From assembly GCA_905221605.1 (NCBI GenBank), contig CAJNDS010000457.1, forward strand, positions 62,001-126,000: a DNA stretch of 64,000 nt, written 5' to 3'. The stretch is from Symbiodinium natans. Taxonomy: Eukaryota > Sar > Dinophyceae > Suessiales > Symbiodiniaceae. A program made the position numbers and the translations under genes. Of the stretch, positions 33,540-42,834 are shown piece after piece. Below the pieces are notes generated by a model. It worked only from the letters and a program-made list of their open reading frames with translations, was not told the DNA's origin and ran no database searches. Position 1 is the first letter of the stretch, and each line of letters starts with the position of its first letter.

Positions 33540-34870
33540 AAGAATTGCTTGCAGACTGCGCGAAAGGGGAACAGCTGGCATGAGCCCACCGCTCCTCACT
33601 TCTACTGTGGCCTAATCAAATGTTTGAGGATGTTTGGACTGTGGATGCACTTTCGACTCCGTCCTTCCCACCACACACGAACCCAACCGCCCGACCTCTC
33701 TCTGTTTGTGATGTGATATGTGTGATTATGTGTGTCACAGGCTGCTGACACCACGACCGTCTTCGTCGCGGCTCCGTCAGGTCTGGCCGCAATGCCCATC
33801 GGACGGCCAGCCATGCATCGCCAGGTGCGCGCACGCCTTTGTTGCTTCTACAAAACAGGTCAGTGCCTGAAACCCTAAACCCTAACTCGGGTTTATATCT
33901 CATGTGCTCTGAATCATCGTTGTCTAAGAACAGGCAGACATATTGGGATTCGCAACCCCAGGTCCTGGCGTGAAGACTGCAGTACTGTAGAAGGCAGCCA
34001 CTCTACAAAAGTTCGAGATTGGCAGCATGGTGCATCATGCATTGGTTTGGGTTCTGTTCTCCTCACTCTTACAGATGTCCATCCGTGGTGGTCGAAAGAT
34101 GAATCCTAGGCTGAGGCTGAGTGGCCCACATTCGACTGCATTAGATTCGTGCGGAAAGTGAGTTCGTGCTGTTCATATCATGATATCGAGAGTAGATCTG
34201 GGCCTTCGCCCAAGAAGGCTTCTCCATCCTTAGCGAGGCTTCACCGCCAGTTGCTCAAACCGCTTCCACGCATTGCAATGCAGGGATGGCCTGTCAGGGA
34301 GAAACATGAGATTCTTTTGATTTCCTTTGGAGGTGTATCGTGAGCGCCTGGGCGCTCACGAAGCCGTATGGGATCCAGCGATGGTTGATCACGATGGAGC
34401 ACTTGCAAAGACTTGACATGTCACTACAGGCGTCGTCGTGGTCTCTTCTCTTGTTCTCCGTAAGACAACGGGTGCAAGCATACCAAAACTCCGTAGCACA
34501 TGTGAATTCGTCTGCTGTGCGAGCGCGATGGACACTTCCAAGGACTATCCATTGCGCAGCCCTGACTCCTTTGGACAAAGCTCTGCAGAGCATGGGCTCT
34601 TTCGCAGCGTCAAGCCATGGCAAGTGCTTCGCAGACGAGGAATCATTTTTCACAACACTCTGGCTTCACTCATGGCAGCAGGCGGCTTGTCGACAACGAC
34701 CTGGACCCCCTGGCATGCGGATATGATAAAATCTTTATCCATGTAGCTCAAAGAGCTCCTTTTTTTTGCCCGTGGCTTGACAGCAATCTTATGCTCGTAT
34801 GTGCATGTGTTCATTCCAGCCGAGGTGGCTGCAGCAATACCCGCTTCCCTAGGAAGGAGGAGGTGCAACT
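33540..34870. other. Intronic sequence
   Basis: One short CCCTAAACCCTAA relic at 33870. Frames on both strands have no recognisable domain. The exon(s) joining A5 to A6 (about 35 residues, usually with a PIGxP motif) were not found in this gap. Confidence 0.35.
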
Positions 34871-34875
34871 TGCTG

Positions 34876-35235
34876 CTTGGCAGCCCAGTGGTACCCTTTA
34901 CCCTTTTTTCCCCAAACAGTCCATTGTTGGGGTTCTCAATTCATTTAAGGATTGCCGACATTTTGAGGACTGTTGCCAGGTTCTGGGCTCCTTGTCTCCC
35001 TTTGTCTCCCTTCATGTGGGCGTCTTTGCCGGGTTGCTGTGCTTCTCGCCTCCCCTTGTCTCCCTTCGTCTCCCTTTGTCTCCCGTCGTCTCCCGTCGTC
35101 TCTATTGTTTCTTTGACGTGCCTTTCATTGTTTGCCCCCCTTTCGGTGGTGCAATTTGGGTTCTGGTTTCCCTATAAAAATACCCAACCCCAAAAAAGGG
35201 TGCCCTTATGATGAGATGGCTTCTGGGCTACCAAG
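34876..35235. mobile_element. MITE-like element, family 3, with internal insertion
   Basis: The ends are CTTGGCAGCCCAGTGGTACC and CTGGGCTACCAAG, and the right part (GGGTGCCCTTATGATGAGAT) matches the 125-bp copy at 13435. About 230 extra bases separate the halves. They include a TTTGTCTCCC-type decamer repeat at 34988-35105. Confidence 0.75.
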
Positions 35236-35239
35236 GCTG

Positions 35240-35635
35240 GGGAATGTCTTTTCAGTGCCTCGGTTGAGACGGATCACGTTGACATCTTCATTGGGCACTC
35301 TTGGAGCGCCGGGAGGTGGGCCAAGTTTCTCTCACTCTGCCTGCCGCTTGGCGTGCGTTCTTGTGTGTACTGTAGTCTGTAGAGGTATATGCCCCTTTTG
35401 GGATATTTCATCTGTCTCCCTTATTTGGGCTGAAGAGGATCATATTCAGGAATATTTTTCAGAGGTTTAAACCAAGGTAGCCACATGTATCTTTGCAGAA
35501 AGGGGGAGAGAACACTGTGGGTACGTAGGCATCTATGTACGTAACGTGTACAGATATGCAGATGTGTGAAAAAATGTCAGCATAATTTGCATACATGTCA
35601 GGCATGCAGGCAGTGAGCTTCAACCTCAAGCAGCA
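35240..35635. other. Intronic sequence
   Basis: No feature recognised. Confidence 0.35.
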
Positions 35636-35640
35636 GATTT

Positions 35641-35742
35641 GGGGGTTTACGAGAATAGGGGAGCCCCAATATAGATCCCCAAATGGGAAGATTCCCTTAT
35701 AACAAGGACCACAATAAGGTACCCAGAATCTCGGAAACCCCC
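35641..35742. mobile_element. MITE-like element, family 2
   Basis: 102 bp. Left end GGGGGTTTACGAGAATAGGG, core CCCCAAATGGGAAGATTCCC, right end GGTACCCAGAATCTCGGAAA followed by CCCCCC. Confidence 0.8.
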
Positions 35743-35759
35743 CATGTGTCCTAGGGGAT

Positions 35760-36115
35760 ATACAGCAGAACAGCAGACAGAGGTTTATTTTGCGGGCCGG
35801 CCACACGGTCAATCACTGGCCGGCAACAGAACAGAAAGCCCACAAGGACGTATTTTGCAAAATGCATGCAGAACGATGCAGTTTGTTTTGCGACAGGAGT
35901 TTGCGGGATTTTTGCATCTCACTTTCGTTGTTGCGAAAGGTGTGCTACAATTTTGCGAGAATGTCGCGGATGTTCTTGGTGACTTCGTGGAATTTTGCGA
36001 AATTGAGTCTTTTGCACGAAGAATTTGATTTCCTTAAATTCTGTTGGCAAACATGTCGCGAAAAGATGGCAAAAGGCTCAAGATTTCGCAAAAGTTTTGC
36101 AAAAAAAGTACATAT
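35760..36115. repeat. Region rich in TTTTGCGA/TTTGCAAA motifs
   Basis: At least a dozen TTTTGCGA-, TTTTGCAA- or TTTCGCAAA-type motifs at irregular spacing, just upstream of the 512-codon ORF. This could be a decayed short repeat or promoter-proximal sequence. Overlapping ORFs have no domain. Confidence 0.4.
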
Positions 36116-36423
36116 TCCCACCCCGTGAATCTGTGGCCTGTGGCCCTAAGCATCTCATCATCCTCACTCCAACAGCACATGCACCATCTTGTCCTGAAAG
36201 ATCGCACTTAAAGATTTCCTTCAGCCGCCCAGCAACTTCCCTCGAGCTGCCTTTGTGGTCCTTTGCCAGAGATCTAGCGTTTTCTGTTCTACCAATTGTA
36301 AAGGTCTACGTGTTGATGTACCAGTTTAGTGTTGTATACAAATTGTCGACGTAGGTCTAGTAGTTCTGGTAAAACATGTAGCTCCCGATTCCACGTGTAT
36401 ATAGAGCTTCAATACTTCTACAG

Positions 36424-37962
36424 TTGTATCAGCAGTGCGTTAGGTTCAGGAAAAGAGGCGTCATTGTGTTTTTTTGCGAAAGCCCCCCCAAGGCTTCACC
36501 TCCCAAAACCAAAACATCAGCTGCTAGCTCGTCAGTGAGGTTCTTCAACCTTAGCATGGCCATCAAATGGTCCTTTGGCACCTGGCTTGTTGCGTCGATC
36601 ACGCTGGTCAGCTGGAGCGGGGTCGGCTTTGCAAACCTGACAGGTACCTGCCTCACATTCCTTCTGCTCGAGGGCTTGCCGCTCAGCGTGTTCTTCGGTG
36701 TCTTCTTCTTCGGGCAGCAAGTCTTCCGAGCTTGTGGGAACTCAACATCTCCTTCCGTGTGGCTGGACAGGCTTTGTGTGCATCAGACGGACGAGTCTCG
36801 GAAAGCCGCGCAGATAGCAGCCCTTCCCATTTTCGTTGCGCGTTCATCCCACATGCTGATCCTTCTTGATGATACCTATTGTGAGCGTCTGTGGTGCAAT
36901 CTAGAACTTGCCACGTTTGCTCGCTATGGTGGAGCCGAGAATATCCGGGTGCAGCCCTTGTGGTTAGCTCCTTGGCTGCTCAGCTCAATCCTCCTCGATT
37001 TTGCCGGCACTGTTCTTTTTGAGCTGTCAATGCATGCTTTTCCCAATTGGACATCCGCGGGGCAGCGGCTCGCAGGCATGTTAGAGCCATTTCTGGGCGA
37101 AAGCCCAGTCTTGCTGAACTTTGCGTCGCAGGTTTTCATTGTTCTGCTGGTCGCGCTCACATACCTGCCTTCTTCTTTGCCTGCTTATTTTTCCTTCCGC
37201 ATGAAGCTACATCATCACCAGCTGATGCTCCGCCAAATGGCGGAGTTTGATGTCAGGAAAGCAAAGTGCACGGATCCCACAGATCGCACCGCGATCATGC
37301 AGCAAGTGCAGGTGCTGTTCGAGGAAGCTCCAGCTTCCCTGATTGATGACGGGGAGTTCCAGATAGCCAGGTTCGCTGGTGATTCTGATCCGTTGGAGAA
37401 TTTCAACGGCTATGTTAGAGGCAAGTTGCGCGACATCGTGATCTCCCACTTTGGTAGCGAGCATCACATCACGTGGCAGATGTCTTTGCTTGCATACCTC
37501 CCATTGATCTTCTACTCCACTGTAAACGTGCTCGGCTGCGACAATGCTGCATGTGAGGAATCAGCTTCTGCCTACGGCTACAAGTCTGTAACGCAATATG
37601 TGGTATTCCAAGCTGCGCTCTGGACACTGGCTTTCATTGTTGTCTTCCCAGTGACCTATCCGATCCTCCTCCGACTGCTCACATTGGCCCTGTCCTTTCC
37701 AGACGGTCCATTGCAACGATGTTCAGCCTGCCTGTGTCCCTTTTTGGCAATCGGTTACACTTGGCTGTGCTTTGGCATCCTGGTAGCCTTTGGTGTATCA
37801 CTTGCAGCCTACTATTCGACAACACTGTGTGTACTCTGCCTTGCGTTCCTGGCCGCTCTAGTCGTTCAAGTCGTCTGGCTCTTCAACACAGACAAGCCGC
37901 ATAGACTCTCCTGTCGGTGCGTCAAGCGGCACATGACGTACGAACGCGTTGCCGACCCTTAG
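36424..37962 (+). CDS. Multi-span membrane protein with TIR-like segment
   Basis: A single uninterrupted ORF of 512 codons, the longest non-repetitive frame in the window. The first Met is at 36424, but the Met at residue 45 (MAIKWSFG, 36556) may be the true start because coding-like character begins there. Predicted layout: hydrophobic spans near residues 50-70 and 76-98; a soluble segment at 110-170 with SVWLDRLCVHQTDE, then MLILLDDTY and ERLWCNLEL; spans near 180-202 and 228-256; a soluble charged region 260-350; spans near 352-370, 392-420, 436-462 and 466-487; a Cys/Arg-rich tail. The WLD..C.HQ..E...K / S..M..LLD..Y..RLWC.LEL pattern is one I know from a large dinoflagellate membrane-protein family and resembles TIR-type folds. 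The catalytic state and function are unknown. It lies on the same strand between the A5 and A6 exons of the synthetase gene, so it is nested in an intron or marks a boundary between two genes. Confidence 0.8.
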   Translation: MYQQCVRFRKRGVIVFFCESPPKASPPKTKTSAASSSVRFFNLSMAIKWSFGTWLVASITLVSWSGVGFANLTGTCLTFLLLEGLPLSVFFGVFFFGQQVFRACGNSTSPSVWLDRLCVHQTDESRKAAQIAALPIFVARSSHMLILLDDTYCERLWCNLELATFARYGGAENIRVQPLWLAPWLLSSILLDFAGTVLFELSMHAFPNWTSAGQRLAGMLEPFLGESPVLLNFASQVFIVLLVALTYLPSSLPAYFSFRMKLHHHQLMLRQMAEFDVRKAKCTDPTDRTAIMQQVQVLFEEAPASLIDDGEFQIARFAGDSDPLENFNGYVRGKLRDIVISHFGSEHHITWQMSLLAYLPLIFYSTVNVLGCDNAACEESASAYGYKSVTQYVVFQAALWTLAFIVVFPVTYPILLRLLTLALSFPDGPLQRCSACLCPFLAIGYTWLCFGILVAFGVSLAAYYSTTLCVLCLAFLAALVVQVVWLFNTDKPHRLSCRCVKRHMTYERVADP

Positions 37963-37969
37963 GGTTGAC

Positions 37970-38570
37970 CACAACGTGTTTAAGGCTTTCTACATTGCAA
38001 GGCGGCTAGCTTGATCAGATTGCTAGTTGGGACTGCCCCCCCCCCCGAAGAGTGGCAACATTCGTCTCACCATGTCCAGCAGTACTTGCGCCAGCGCACC
38101 GGCGCGGTTGGCATTTTGAAAAAAGGTGTGTTATGAGTAGATGCCTGACCTGAGCTCTCCACCATGGCACTGGAACCCAAAGATCGGCACAACCGCCCCA
38201 TCAAACTCGACGTTCAAGTCCCAATTCCAGCAACAACCCCGGTTCCCTGGCCATCCGAACCCACCATAAGTCACACTAGCGTCACGTGTCGTTCCCCAGC
38301 TAGTGTTTCGCAACGTGCAAAGCGGCAGATTCATCCTTTAACATCCCAGCTGACCCCACCCACTGAAATGTGACAGGACCAGCTGAAAAGCGACAGCCGA
38401 TCTGCTGTCAATTTTCCTGAGTATAGGGAGTCTTAAGCTCGTGCTCAGCACAGCCGACGTGCGCCGCAAGCTCGGCTGTAAGCTGCCCCCATGCGCCAGG
38501 TGTGGCTCGAAGGCGTGCAGTTCCCTGGAGATCCACGGCGCACCTGGGAGCCAGGCAACCTCCCAACTTT
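37970..38570. other. Unassigned DNA downstream of the membrane-protein gene
   Basis: A run of 12 Cs at 38036-38047. No polyadenylation signal is evident, and no other feature is seen. Confidence 0.35.
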
Positions 38571-38573
38571 ATA

Positions 38574-38704
38574 TGGGGGTTTCCGAGGGTTTAGGGTTTA
38601 GGGTTTAATTTTTTAGGGTTTAGGGATTAGAGGTGCCTTATTGGGGGTCCGTATAAACAAGCTATTTGGGGTCTATATGGGTCCCTCATTTTCGTAAACC
38701 TCCT
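38574..38704. mobile_element. MITE-like element, family 2, carrying telomere repeats
   Basis: The left end GGGGGTTTCCGA is followed at once by TTTAGGG units (38587-38628). The right half then follows (ATTGGGGGTCCGTATAAACA to CATTTTCGTAAACCTCC). The telomere repeats sit where the left interior should be, so they were inserted into or captured by the element. Confidence 0.65.
38587..38628 (+). repeat. Interstitial telomere array (TTTAGGG)
   Basis: Five irregular units inside the family-2 element. Confidence 0.85.
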
Positions 38705-38840
38705 TGTGAAGCGTCGCACAAGGCGCGGTTGCTCGTTCATGCGTTGCTGGGCGTGTTTCGGTTGACAATGGGCTACGACGGGTTTGACCATCTGGATGGT
38801 TCAGTGGATGGTCACTTGAAGTCCTGAAGCCCGTAACCTC

Positions 38841-38925
38841 ACAGTAAACTCTAAACTCTAAACTCTAAATCTAAACTCTAAACTCTAAACTCTAAACCCC
38901 AAACCCTAAACCCTAAACCCTAAAC
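38841..38925 (+). repeat. Telomere-like array with CTAAACT variants
   Basis: The left part is CTCTAAACTCTAAA variants and the right part is canonical CCCTAAA. No exon follows closely; the next is at 39934. Confidence 0.88.
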
Positions 38926-38931
38926 CCATAC

Positions 38932-39004
38932 ATATATATATATATAATATGTATATATATATATATATACATACGTATATATACACATATATATATATAG
39001 ATAT
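38932..39004. repeat. TA dinucleotide microsatellite
   Basis: Imperfect (TA)n with ACATACGTATATATACACAT interruptions. Confidence 0.92.
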
Positions 39005-39009
39005 CCTCA

Positions 39010-39790
39010 TCTCATCTTTAGAGCTAGGGGCATGACGTGCGGCATCACCTGGGCTTGGGATGCAGAGAGCAGATGCCACGTTCAGAACGGATCAAGTAAC
39101 GACCCCGGCGGCAGGTATGTCTAGATAGAATTCATGGAATTTAGGGTTTTTTAACGTTAAAAACCCTAAATGATAGAATTCATAGAACTCTGAGTCCGAG
39201 GCATGAAATTCAATCTCCGACTCTAAGCCCTATACCTTAAGACCCAAAACCCTCGAGTAAACTCCAGCAAATTGAAACCCCAAAACCTAAAAAGCCTAAG
39301 CCCTTAAACCCTTAAGCCCCCAAGCCCTGCACCCCTAAACACCTCAGGGAGACACCATGGGTGAGGGTCATAAGTAAAAATGCGAACCCTCCGCCCCGCA
39401 CATGTGCGTAGGACCTTTGTGCTCAATTGGACGGCATGTTCCTGCTACTTAACGCCTTCCTTCAAAATGTACAGAAGGTTCGGGGGCTGCATTTTCAGCA
39501 TTTCACAGATATAAGATATTCCAATTGTGTACGCAGGTTTTTGAGGGCCACATATTAAGCGTTTTGAACATGATATCTGATACGTTGGCCGAATCTGGGG
39601 TTGCTGTAGCGCGGCCCTTAACCCAATTAAACGTATAATAAGTTTTTGTTGCGATGAACTGTTTTTTCAAGGTTGGAAGTTTAAATCATTCGGGAAAGCC
39701 GGGTGCCCAGCAAGTTTAAATGCTTAGCATCTTTCATTTTTGTTGCCTTGAGGGGAGGGCGCATTGTTAAACTCTGAACCTGAAGGGTAA
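39010..39790. other. Intronic sequence
   Basis: Includes degenerate CCCTAAG/CCCTTAA fragments at 39230-39345. No domain-bearing frame. Confidence 0.4.
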
Positions 39791-39794
39791 GAAG

Positions 39795-39901
39795 TTGGGA
39801 TGTTCTCCCTTATAGTAGCAGTCCTTAATGGGAATTCTAATCGGGGGGGGGGGTACTAGAATCCCCATTAAGGGCTGTTAGTATAAGGGGGAATATCCCA
39901 A
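39795..39901. mobile_element. MITE-like foldback element, family 1
   Basis: 107 bp. Left TTGGGATGTTCTCCCTTATA and GCAGTCCTTAATGGGAATTC; right ATCCCCATTAAGGGCTGTTA and AAGGGGGAATATCCCAA. A run of ten Gs marks the centre. It ends 32 nt before the A6 exon. Confidence 0.85.
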
Positions 39902-39933
39902 GCAAGCAATTGTTAATATGAAGAAACCGCGAG

Positions 39934-39972
39934 GCGAACTGCTTGTTGCCGGCCCAGGGCTGCAACTGCGCG
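39934..39972 (+). CDS. NRPS-like gene: exon with motif A6
   Basis: After acceptor ACCGCGAG, two bases complete a Gly codon and the frame reads ELLVAGPGLQLR, matching A6 (GELxIxGxGLxxGY). If it ends at the GTGCAG donor shown here, one base remains and phase agrees with the A7 exon at 40448. That would skip the usual 20-30 residues between A6 and A7, so a longer exon (to about 39990, donor GTCGAT) plus a missing exon is also possible. A TTTAGGG array starts 46 nt downstream. Confidence 0.6.
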
Positions 39973-40017
39973 GTGCAGACGCAGAGGTCGATCTCAAGCC
40001 GAAAGCTTGCTTAGGCT

Positions 40018-40134
40018 TTGGGGTTTAGGGTTTAGGGTTTAGGGTTTAGGGTTTAGGGTTTAGGGTTTAGGGTTTAGGGTTTAGGGTTTAGGGTTTAGGG
40101 TTTAGGGTTTAGGGTAGGGTGTGGGGTTTAGGGA
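40018..40134 (+). repeat. Interstitial telomere array (TTTAGGG)
   Basis: About 15 nearly perfect units, just after the A6 exon. Confidence 0.96.
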
Positions 40135-40447
40135 AGCCATCAGCCAGCTGAGTTATGCAAACCCTGAAGGGTTTCACATGGTTTCACCATGGTTCAAGTT
40201 CTGAAGTTGCCGATCTTGCCCTCAACTTGGATTCTTGCTGTGGAACTCCCGAACCCGAATGCCCCCATCCTCTCAGCAAGGGGCATTTCAGGTGGCTTCT
40301 TCAGAGGGGAGGGGGGGGGCACCTCGAGGCGGCCTAGAAAGCAGACCTCAGGAAATCATGAGCAGCCCTCCCCAAAGCGGCCATGCCATCAGCAGTTTGG
40401 GCCTCGACGGGTCGGCGGATCTTGTCAGGACTCGCTCCTTTCCGCAG

Positions 40448-40497
40448 GGACTGTCTTGCGGACCGGAGACTTTGCAAGATGGGCCAGGACCTTAGAA
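40448..40497 (+). CDS. NRPS-like gene: exon with motif A7
   Basis: A 50-nt exon after acceptor CTTTCCGCAG. Two bases complete a codon, then TVLRTGDFARWARTLE follows and a consensus GTGAGG donor. RTGDFARW is motif A7 (YRTGDLARW), which carries the Asp that binds the ribose hydroxyls of AMP. It ends in phase 0, in register with the exon at 41048. A TTTAGGG array begins 21 nt after the exon. Confidence 0.8.
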
Positions 40498-40518
40498 GTG
40501 AGGTGTTTCACTTTGACA

Positions 40519-40594
40519 GGGTTTAGGGTTTAGGGTTTAGGGTTTAGGGTTTAGGGTTTAGGGTTTAGGGTTTAGGGTTTAGGGTTTAGGGTTT
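40519..40594 (+). repeat. Interstitial telomere array (TTTAGGG)
   Basis: Ten to eleven perfect units close to the A7 donor. Confidence 0.96.
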
Positions 40595-41047
40595 GATAGG
40601 TTAGTACTACAAGACCAAATCTCTGAAATGAGGCTGCAGGGTTAAGGCCGGCACCGAAATGTATGTGTCGGTTCTGCTTCCCGTCCCCTACATGTGGTGT
40701 TTGGGAATTTTGTGGCAGGCTTTAGAGTGAGTTGCTTTTGGCTGACAAGGAACCGCGGATGCTGTTTTGATGTTGGTGTTTTTTGGTTTGCCTTTTTTCG
40801 AAAGTCTTAGAGTACGCACCTCTACAAACAAGGGACATGAAGCTCTCTTGGTCAAAGTGACAGACAGCCTCTGCCCGAAGCCCCACTACTGCTGTACGTA
40901 GGGTTATCTGCAAGCATACGACACGGCTCGCCATGTGCAACCCCAATGAGAGCGAACACGAGGTTTTGCTGATTGCTATGCTGGCCATTGGCCAGCATAC
41001 GCGGGCCATGGGCTTCGGTCATAGGCCCTACTCGTGTCGACACTGAG

Positions 41048-41101
41048 GTGTTGTTGAACGGGGACTTTCAGCTCCTCTGCCTGGGCCGGTGCGATCGCCA
41101 G
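41048..41101 (+). CDS. NRPS-like gene: exon at the A7/A8 hinge
   Basis: A 54-nt, 18-codon exon in phase 0 reading VLLNGDFQLLCLGRCDRQ. CLGRCDRQ corresponds to the FLGRxDxQ hinge that precedes VKVRG in adenylating enzymes. It ends at a GC donor (GCACAG) after CAG. The next exon (42126) starts with VKVRG, again in phase 0. Confidence 0.78.
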
Positions 41102-41202
41102 GCACAGAACTACATGAGTTTGGTGTTGGGACCTTCGGCTGATCATGATTGTCCTAAAATCCAGCTCCATAGATTTTCGCATATCTGGCTGCTAGAAAGT
41201 TG

Positions 41203-41222
41203 TAGGGTTTAGGGTTTAGGGC
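41203..41222 (+). repeat. Short interstitial telomere array (TTTAGGG)
   Basis: Three units, 102 nt after the GC donor. Confidence 0.85.
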
Positions 41223-41230
41223 CTTTCTTC

Positions 41231-41310
41231 AGGGTTGGGGTTCCCTTACAGTCCCCTGAAAACCCAAAAAGGGCACCCTTTCTATTCCTAGGTTACTTCT
41301 GGGTCTAGAG
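41231..41310. mobile_element. MITE-like element, family 3 (right-half relic)
   Basis: GGTTCCCTTACAG, then AACCCAAAAAGGGCACCCTT and GGTTACTTCTGGGT match the right half of the copy at 13435. The termini are eroded. Confidence 0.5.
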
Positions 41311-41319
41311 AATATATCA

Positions 41320-42050
41320 GGTAGGTCTTTGAGAGAAGGAGGCGAGATAGATAGGCTTGTGTTCTTGACATGTCTTCAAAACCTAAGTACCTTGTCTTGT
41401 CCTGTAGGAGTCGGAGGCGTTTCAGGTTCGGACTGTGTGATCGTACACAATGTATTTACTTGTGGGCGTCAGTACTGGAAGCCGAACAAGTTTTCACACC
41501 CTGTGCCCCCCCCCCTCCCCCGCCCAGCACCAAACAAGCAACTGCCACACAAAACACTGAACAGTCAAGTCTTGTTGCAGCGTTGTGGCGAACATGCGGC
41601 CCACGCGCCTACAGAAGATTTCGGGCGCCCGATGTGTTCCCGACATTTGCATCTGACAAGAGCATGTTTCGCAATATGCAGTGCTGACTCACGGCACGCC
41701 AACTGCATCGCCAGTGATGCCCAGTCGCCTTCGATCGATTTTGCCGCAACACGGCAAGAGAGCATTTGGACAAACCTTGCCCTGAAGCCAGATCTGCACG
41801 GCCGATCCCTTTCACGTATATAGACGCTTGAACTCACGTAAGATAGGGGTTGCGCATGCACAACATCCAACAGTGGAATGGTTGGGTTTCTGTTTGTAGG
41901 TGGGCGGCTGAATGTGCCCCCAGTGCGCAGAAGGGAGAGGCACCGGAACGGGACCCCCGCCGGAATGGAATGGGGACGACGGATCGGAACGCGGTGGGTT
42001 GCACAGTTGGGTTAACTTTCTAGAGCTCGTCAAGCGCTACATAAATGCTA
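41320..42050. other. Intronic sequence
   Basis: Two overlapping plus-strand frames (41329-41823, 41370-41687) without domain signature. A C tract lies at 42060-42073. Confidence 0.35.
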
Positions 42051-42125
42051 GAACTAGCCCCCCCCCCCCCCCCACCCGCCATTGAAAAACTCTGAAGACA
42101 AACATCAACCTCATCCGAATGAAAG

Positions 42126-42203
42126 GTGAAGGTTCGTGGGCATCGTCTTGAACTGGCTGAGATCGAGTCTGTTCTCAAAAGCGAGGCTCATGTCCCACAC
42201 GAC
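42126..42203 (+). CDS. NRPS-like gene: exon with motif A8
   Basis: After acceptor GAATGAAAG the frame reads VKVRGHRLELAEIESVLKSE, an almost exact A8 motif (VKVRGxRIELGEIE). The conserved Arg-Gly, Glu and Glu residues are all present. The 3' boundary is unclear (GC or GT donors near 42190-42203). TTTAGGG-like repeats begin about 40 nt downstream. Confidence 0.8.
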
Positions 42204-42242
42204 TTTAAACACTTAAACAAGTTACAAAAGCTGCCTGGTGGT

Positions 42243-42315
42243 AGGTTTGGGGTTTGGGGTTTAAGGGTTAAGGGTTTAGGGCCAAGAGTGTTAAGGGTTA
42301 AAGGTTAAAGATTAA
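42243..42315 (+). repeat. Degenerate telomere array (TTTAGGG)
   Basis: Irregular GGTTTGGGG, TTAAGGG and AAGGTTAAAG units that decay rightwards. Confidence 0.75.
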
Positions 42316-42560
42316 AGGTCCGAAATGCCTGCACGCGATCTGCACCTTAGACAAATACTGAGATGGGATATCCTGTCGTTTGGGATTACAGCTTTCGCTG
42401 ATCATCCGACAGCCGAAGTTTTTTGCTAATAAGTACACCTGCAAGACTATCTGCATGCGGTTGTTGTGTACGTGTCGAATCTTTAAACGTCGAAGTCTAA
42501 ACTCTACAAGAACCTAAGCCATCTAAGCACAAAACCTCTCCGCGCCCCAAAGCCTAAACC

Positions 42561-42610
42561 CTAAGCCCGAAACCCGAAACCGTAACCCTAAACCCTAAAC
42601 CCTAAACCTC
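42561..42610 (+). repeat. Interstitial telomere array (CCCTAAA)
   Basis: About six imperfect units upstream of the exon candidate at 42627. Confidence 0.85.
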
Positions 42611-42626
42611 CTTTGCCATGATCAGG

Positions 42627-42700
42627 CCGAACGGATCCTTCAGAAGCAGCTGGAAACCGTAGTGCAGCTCGAGGGCGCCAAGCCTCAGCCAGGGGCTAAG
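42627..42700 (+). CDS. NRPS-like gene: possible exon after A8
   Basis: After acceptor TGCCATGATCAG the plus strand is open and reads AERILQKQLETVVQLEGAKP. The composition and the upstream CCCTAAA array fit the exon pattern. No motif is diagnostic, and the minus strand is also open here (42602-42961), so strand is uncertain. Confidence 0.35.
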
Positions 42701-42737
42701 GAGAGTTGGGGCGGCTGGGGGGGGGCATTTGGAGCTT

Positions 42738-42831
42738 GGGGGGGGTTTGCGAAAATAGGGGACTCCCAAAATCGACCCCCCAAATACTAGGATTCCCCTT
42801 TTAACAAGTGCCCCTAATCTCGGAAACCCCC
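42738..42831. mobile_element. MITE-like element, family 2
   Basis: 94 bp. Left end GGGGGGTTTGCGAAAATAGG, core CCCCAAATACTAGGATTCCC, right end AATCTCGGAAACCCCC. Confidence 0.8.
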
Positions 42832-42834
42832 GCT

